Shown here piece by piece: positions 61,147 through 64,000 of a stretch of 64,000 nt of DNA. Origin of the DNA: Acidobacteriota bacterium (GTDB taxonomy: Bacteria; Acidobacteriota; Vicinamibacteria; Vicinamibacterales; JAKQTR01); the NCBI GenBank assembly GCA_026393675.1, contig JAPKZQ010000012.1, positions 1 through 64,000 on the forward strand, in the 5' to 3' direction. Each line of letters opens with the position of its first letter. Positions within the stretch are counted from its first letter, which is position 1. The position numbers were made by a program, and so were the translations under genes. Under the pieces are notes generated by a model. The model searched no databases. It had not been told where the DNA came from and saw only the letters and a program-made list of their open reading frames with translations.

Positions 61147-62277
61147 ATGAGCCGGAAAGTCAATCGTCGTGAATTCGTGCTGTCTGGTGCCGCGGCGGTC
61201 GCGGCGGCTGCGACCGTTGCGCCCGCCGTCGTGCTGGGCCAGGCCCCGACGATGGTCGTGAAGAAAACGGTCAAGCCGGTCGTGGTCTCGTCCGCCAACG
61301 GGAATCGCTTCAAGAACGGCGGGGATGTGACCGGCGTCGAAAAGGCGTTCAAGCTGATCACCGGTGGATCGGATGTGCTGGACGCGTTGATTGCGGGTGT
61401 CAATCTCTGCGAGCTTGATCCGGCGGACACCAGCGTGGGCTATGGCGGCCTGCCGAACGCGGAAGGCATCGTCCAGCTGGATTCGTCGGTCATGCACGGT
61501 CCGAAGAAGCGCGCCGGCGCGGTCGCCTGCATCGAAGGCGTTCGCACACCCTCGCTGGTGGCCAAGGCCGTGATGGAGATGACCGATCATCATTTGATTG
61601 TCGGCCAGGGGGCGCAGGCGTTTGCGCGCAATCTCGGGTTCAAGATCGAGGACGACCTGAACACGGAACAGTCGCGCAAGCTGTGGCTGGAGTGGAAGCG
61701 CCGGACCGATCCGGATCACTATCTTGATCCCATCAAGCGGTCGGCGGCCTACTACCAGAGCGGGCTCCAGATGGTGAAAGACGGGCTCATCGAGCTGGAT
61801 CATTTCTGGGGCACCATCAACTGTGACGGCCTGAGCCCGAAAGGTGAGATCTGCGGCGTGACGACGACGTGCGGGCTGGCGTGGAAGATCCCGGGGCGCG
61901 TCGGCGACTCACCCATCCTGGGCGCGGGGTTGTACGTCGATGGCGAGGTCGGGGCGGCCGGATCAACTGGACGCGGCGAGGCAAACCTCTACAACCTGTG
62001 CTCGTACCTGATCATCGAAGAAATGCGTCGTGGCCTGACGCCCAAGGACGCGGGGATGGTGGCGCTCAAGCGCATCAAGGCGAACACGGTGGAGAAGCGC
62101 CTGCTGACCAAGACCGGCAATCCGAAGTTCCAGATCAACTTCTACATGCTGAATGCGAAGGGCGAGTACGCGGGTGTGTCGATGTACCCGTCGAAATACG
62201 CCGTGTGCACGGAAGCGGGTCCGCAGACGGTCGCGACCGAGCCGCTCATTCCGACGGAGTTGGAGCCGGAACTCTAG
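61147..62277 (+). CDS. Tat-exported N4-(beta-N-acetylglucosaminyl)-asparaginase family protein
   Basis: A 376-aa N-terminal-nucleophile hydrolase of the glycosylasparaginase/isoaspartyl-peptidase family. The twin-arginine signal is NRREFVLSG (6-14), and the ATG at 61147 is preceded by GAGGAG. The autoprocessing site is probably FWGTINCDGL (about residues 221-230); Thr is the nucleophile, but the residue before it is Gly where characterised human and Flavobacterium enzymes have Asp. Following VTTTCGLAWKIPGRVGDSPILGAG is typical. It may process GlcNAc-Asn or isoaspartyl peptides in the periplasm. The TAG stop overlaps the opposite gene's stop within CTAG. Confidence 0.88.
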   Translation: MSRKVNRREFVLSGAAAVAAAATVAPAVVLGQAPTMVVKKTVKPVVVSSANGNRFKNGGDVTGVEKAFKLITGGSDVLDALIAGVNLCELDPADTSVGYGGLPNAEGIVQLDSSVMHGPKKRAGAVACIEGVRTPSLVAKAVMEMTDHHLIVGQGAQAFARNLGFKIEDDLNTEQSRKLWLEWKRRTDPDHYLDPIKRSAAYYQSGLQMVKDGLIELDHFWGTINCDGLSPKGEICGVTTTCGLAWKIPGRVGDSPILGAGLYVDGEVGAAGSTGRGEANLYNLCSYLIIEEMRRGLTPKDAGMVALKRIKANTVEKRLLTKTGNPKFQINFYMLNAKGEYAGVSMYPSKYAVCTEAGPQTVATEPLIPTELEPEL

Positions 62278-63449
62278 CCGCCGTGCCGATAGGTCGCCAG
62301 CAGTTCACGAATCCGATCGATCGGGATGGCTTCGGCGGTCCGCGTGCCGGCCGTCACCGTCGTCGCGCGGAAGAGCGAGTTGTACACCGCTTCTTCGGTT
62401 GCCTCAAGGGCCGCCTCGAACAACCCTGACACCCCATCGGTCGGGAGAATCGTCCGGGCCACAGGCAGACGCGCGCCAGATCGGCTCCGCAGGGCCGGCG
62501 CGGTCGTCAACGCAATCGCGAAATCGCCGCTGCCATTGCTGAACGAGGATCCCGTCCGCGCCAGGCCGAACACAGCGCGGGCGGCGAGCCGCTTGAGATC
62601 GCGAGCGTCGAGCGGCGCATCCGTGGCGACCACGATCATGCAGGAGCCATCAGCCGGATCGAGCGTTGCCCCGCCGGGCGGGGCCGGCGCAAAGGCATGG
62701 CGACCGAGCGCCTTGCCGACAGGCAGGCCATCAATCATCAGCACGCCACCGAAATTCGTCTGTACGAGCACGCCGACCGTGTAGCCGTCGGCTTGTTGTG
62801 TACCCGGGCCGGCCGGGGCTGGCACCATGCGAGACGACGTGCCGATGCCGCCTTTCCACCCGAAGCACTGCGTGCCGGTGCCGGCGCCGACAGACCCTTC
62901 GTCCACTGCGCCGCCGCGCGCGGCGGCGATGGCGGCAGTCACGTGCTCGCGTGTCACGTGACGGCCGCGGATGTCGTTCAGGCCGCCGTCGTTGGTCTCG
63001 CCGACCAGCGCGTTGACCGAGCGCACATCACTATTGCCAGGCTGCGCAAGCGTCCACGCGACCACCGCGTCAACGGCGATGCCGACGGCGAGCGTGTTGG
63101 TCAACACGATTGGCGTTTCAATCGTGCCCAACTCATCGACCTGGGTTGAACCCGCGAGCTTGCCAAACGCGTTGCCGACGAACACCGCGCCGGCCACCTT
63201 GTCCTGAAAGAGATTCCCGGCGTGCGGCAGGATCGCCGTCACGCCCGTCCGAATCGAGTCGCCCTCGATGAGCGTCGTGTGACCGACACGGACGCCTGCG
63301 ACATCCGTGATGGCATTGAGGGGCCCGGGCGCCAGCACGCCAGGCGCGATGCCGAGGTCCCGGGCGCGTGGTCGAGTGGCTTGGGCTGCGAGGCCCGTGG
63401 CGACCACCACCAGCACGACAGAGGCGATCATCTCCGCGATGCCACGCAT
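62274..63449 (-). CDS. P1-family (S58, DmpA-like) aminopeptidase
   Basis: A 391-aa exported DmpA/P1 autoproteolytic peptidase. The ATG at 63449 has GGGAGG 6 nt upstream, and residues 1-22 are a signal peptide. The nucleophile Ser is in DGSCMIVVATDAPL (about 272), the usual self-cleavage region. The N-terminal ITDVAGVRVGHTT and NLFQDKVAGAVFVGN segments are also typical. Function: D-/beta-aminopeptidase or esterase activity. It is convergent and overlapping by 4 bp with the asparaginase-family gene. Confidence 0.92.
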   Translation of the reverse strand: MRGIAEMIASVVLVVVATGLAAQATRPRARDLGIAPGVLAPGPLNAITDVAGVRVGHTTLIEGDSIRTGVTAILPHAGNLFQDKVAGAVFVGNAFGKLAGSTQVDELGTIETPIVLTNTLAVGIAVDAVVAWTLAQPGNSDVRSVNALVGETNDGGLNDIRGRHVTREHVTAAIAAARGGAVDEGSVGAGTGTQCFGWKGGIGTSSRMVPAPAGPGTQQADGYTVGVLVQTNFGGVLMIDGLPVGKALGRHAFAPAPPGGATLDPADGSCMIVVATDAPLDARDLKRLAARAVFGLARTGSSFSNGSGDFAIALTTAPALRSRSGARLPVARTILPTDGVSGLFEAALEATEEAVYNSLFRATTVTAGTRTAEAIPIDRIRELLATYRHGG

Positions 63450-63466
63450 CAGTAGCCTCCCAGTCA

Positions 63467-63487
63467 AAATTGGGTCAGACCCAATTT
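63467..63487. repeat. REP-like 21-bp perfect palindrome
   Basis: AAATTGGGTC and GACCCAATTT flank a single A. It is followed by CTCATGTCTGTCTCATTTTCC, a string that often accompanies such palindromes near REP-associated transposases. No transposase is present here. Confidence 0.6.
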
Positions 63488-63533
63488 CTCATGTCTGTCT
63501 CATTTTCCCCGCGCGTCGATCCGCACCGGCGGT

Positions 63534-63980
63534 TCATGGCCAGCGCCAGATGCCGACCAGGCCGATGATGACACCGATCAGTCCGGCAAGAAGGGCCACG
63601 ACCGGCGTGAGTGCGTGGAACCACTGCTTGAGCGTCCAGATCCGCTCCTGCGTCACGCGCCGCTTGAGCTGGCGCTTGCCATCCGGCGTGAGGTACCAGA
63701 GGTCGTGCTCCTCGTCATGAATCCACCAGTCGCGGGGCGGATCGATGCCGAGCCGTTCAGCCTTGCGACGGAGCCGGCGGCTCTTGAGCGTGTCGAGACG
63801 CAGATCGGGAAGACGGCATTCCTTGAGATACGCCGTCATGGCGGCGTCGAAGTCGTTGCCGGTCGGGGCCGTCTTGAATGTCGCCTTGAAGGTCGCGCCG
63901 ATGCGCTCAAGATCGCGCCTGATCTCCTTGCGATACGAGCGTTCGAACCGCTGCTCACGCCACCAACGGGACAGACTCAT
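63534..63980 (-). CDS. Membrane-anchored protein of unknown function
   Basis: A 148-aa protein with an N-terminal charged helical part (SRWWREQRFERSYRKEIRRD), a central WIHDEEHDLWYLTPDGKRQ segment, and one C-terminal transmembrane helix (TPVVALLAGLIGVIIGLVGIW). The start is ATG at 63980 with GAGGT nearby; GTG at 63983 is possible. The region resembles unnamed small proteins of diverse bacteria; I do not know a function. Confidence 0.7.
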   Translation of the reverse strand: MSLSRWWREQRFERSYRKEIRRDLERIGATFKATFKTAPTGNDFDAAMTAYLKECRLPDLRLDTLKSRRLRRKAERLGIDPPRDWWIHDEEHDLWYLTPDGKRQLKRRVTQERIWTLKQWFHALTPVVALLAGLIGVIIGLVGIWRWP

Positions 63981-64000
63981 CACCCACCTCTGGTGTTCCT

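Overview
This window looks like chromosomal DNA of a high-GC member of the Acidobacteriota, most likely of the Vicinamibacteria/subdivision 6 type. I infer this from gene content, not from a marker gene. The clues are a TIGR03436-type VWFA-related protein, a giant Oar-like TonB-dependent receptor with no SusD partner, many signal-peptide-bearing glycosidases, and intergenic spacers full of short repeats.

Layout. (1) 82-1705: an orphan alpha/alpha-toroid (terpene-cyclase-like) gene, an ORF-less group II intron RNA, and a secreted cupredoxin. (2) 1939-12335, minus strand: the classic translation/RNA-metabolism operon rimP-nusA-infB-ylxP-rbfA-nrnA-truB-rpsO-pnp, with a promoter and an apparent transcription attenuator before rimP. 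(3) 12516-40054: a membrane transporter, then a large rhamnogalacturonan-I/rhamnose utilisation locus. It holds a three-enzyme fusion (CE12 esterase, GH2 beta-galactosidase, PL22-like propeller), GH105, a TonB receptor, rhaI, an IclR-HTH/periplasmic-binding-protein hybrid regulator, GH106, an NCS1-type permease with a 54-aa membrane micropeptide, a GH65-like hydrolase, rhaM, GH51, the aldolase-dehydrogenase fusion rhaEW, and rhaB. (4) 40055-45700: rimO carrying a repeat-derived insertion, asnS, an IS91-type transposase fragment, an S1-domain protein and a broken patB-like aminotransferase. (5) 45913-64000: a secreted protein, a MntA/HepT-type toxin-antitoxin pair, AmgK-MurU-like cell-wall recycling genes with a CYTH protein and a MidA-like methyltransferase, HtrA, a VWFA protein, small genes, glycogen phosphorylase, a Tat-exported asparaginase-family enzyme and a P1 peptidase.

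How the sugar locus fits together (inference from families): side chains and acetyl groups of pectic RG-I are removed by CE12, GH2 and GH51. Oligomers enter through the TonB receptor. GH105 and GH106 release unsaturated uronate and L-rhamnose. Rhamnose is then mutarotated (RhaM), isomerised (RhaI), phosphorylated (RhaB) and cleaved to DHAP and lactaldehyde, which is oxidised (RhaEW). No galacturonate catabolic genes and no rhamnogalacturonan lyase are present here.

The least expected structures are the trimodular enzyme, the hybrid regulator, the permease-micropeptide pair, and a roughly 125-bp element with terminal inverted repeats. Two of the three copies of that element sit inside the housekeeping operon, and their terminal CTGAG supplies the stop codon of the preceding gene. 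One copy also encodes the N-terminus of TruB.
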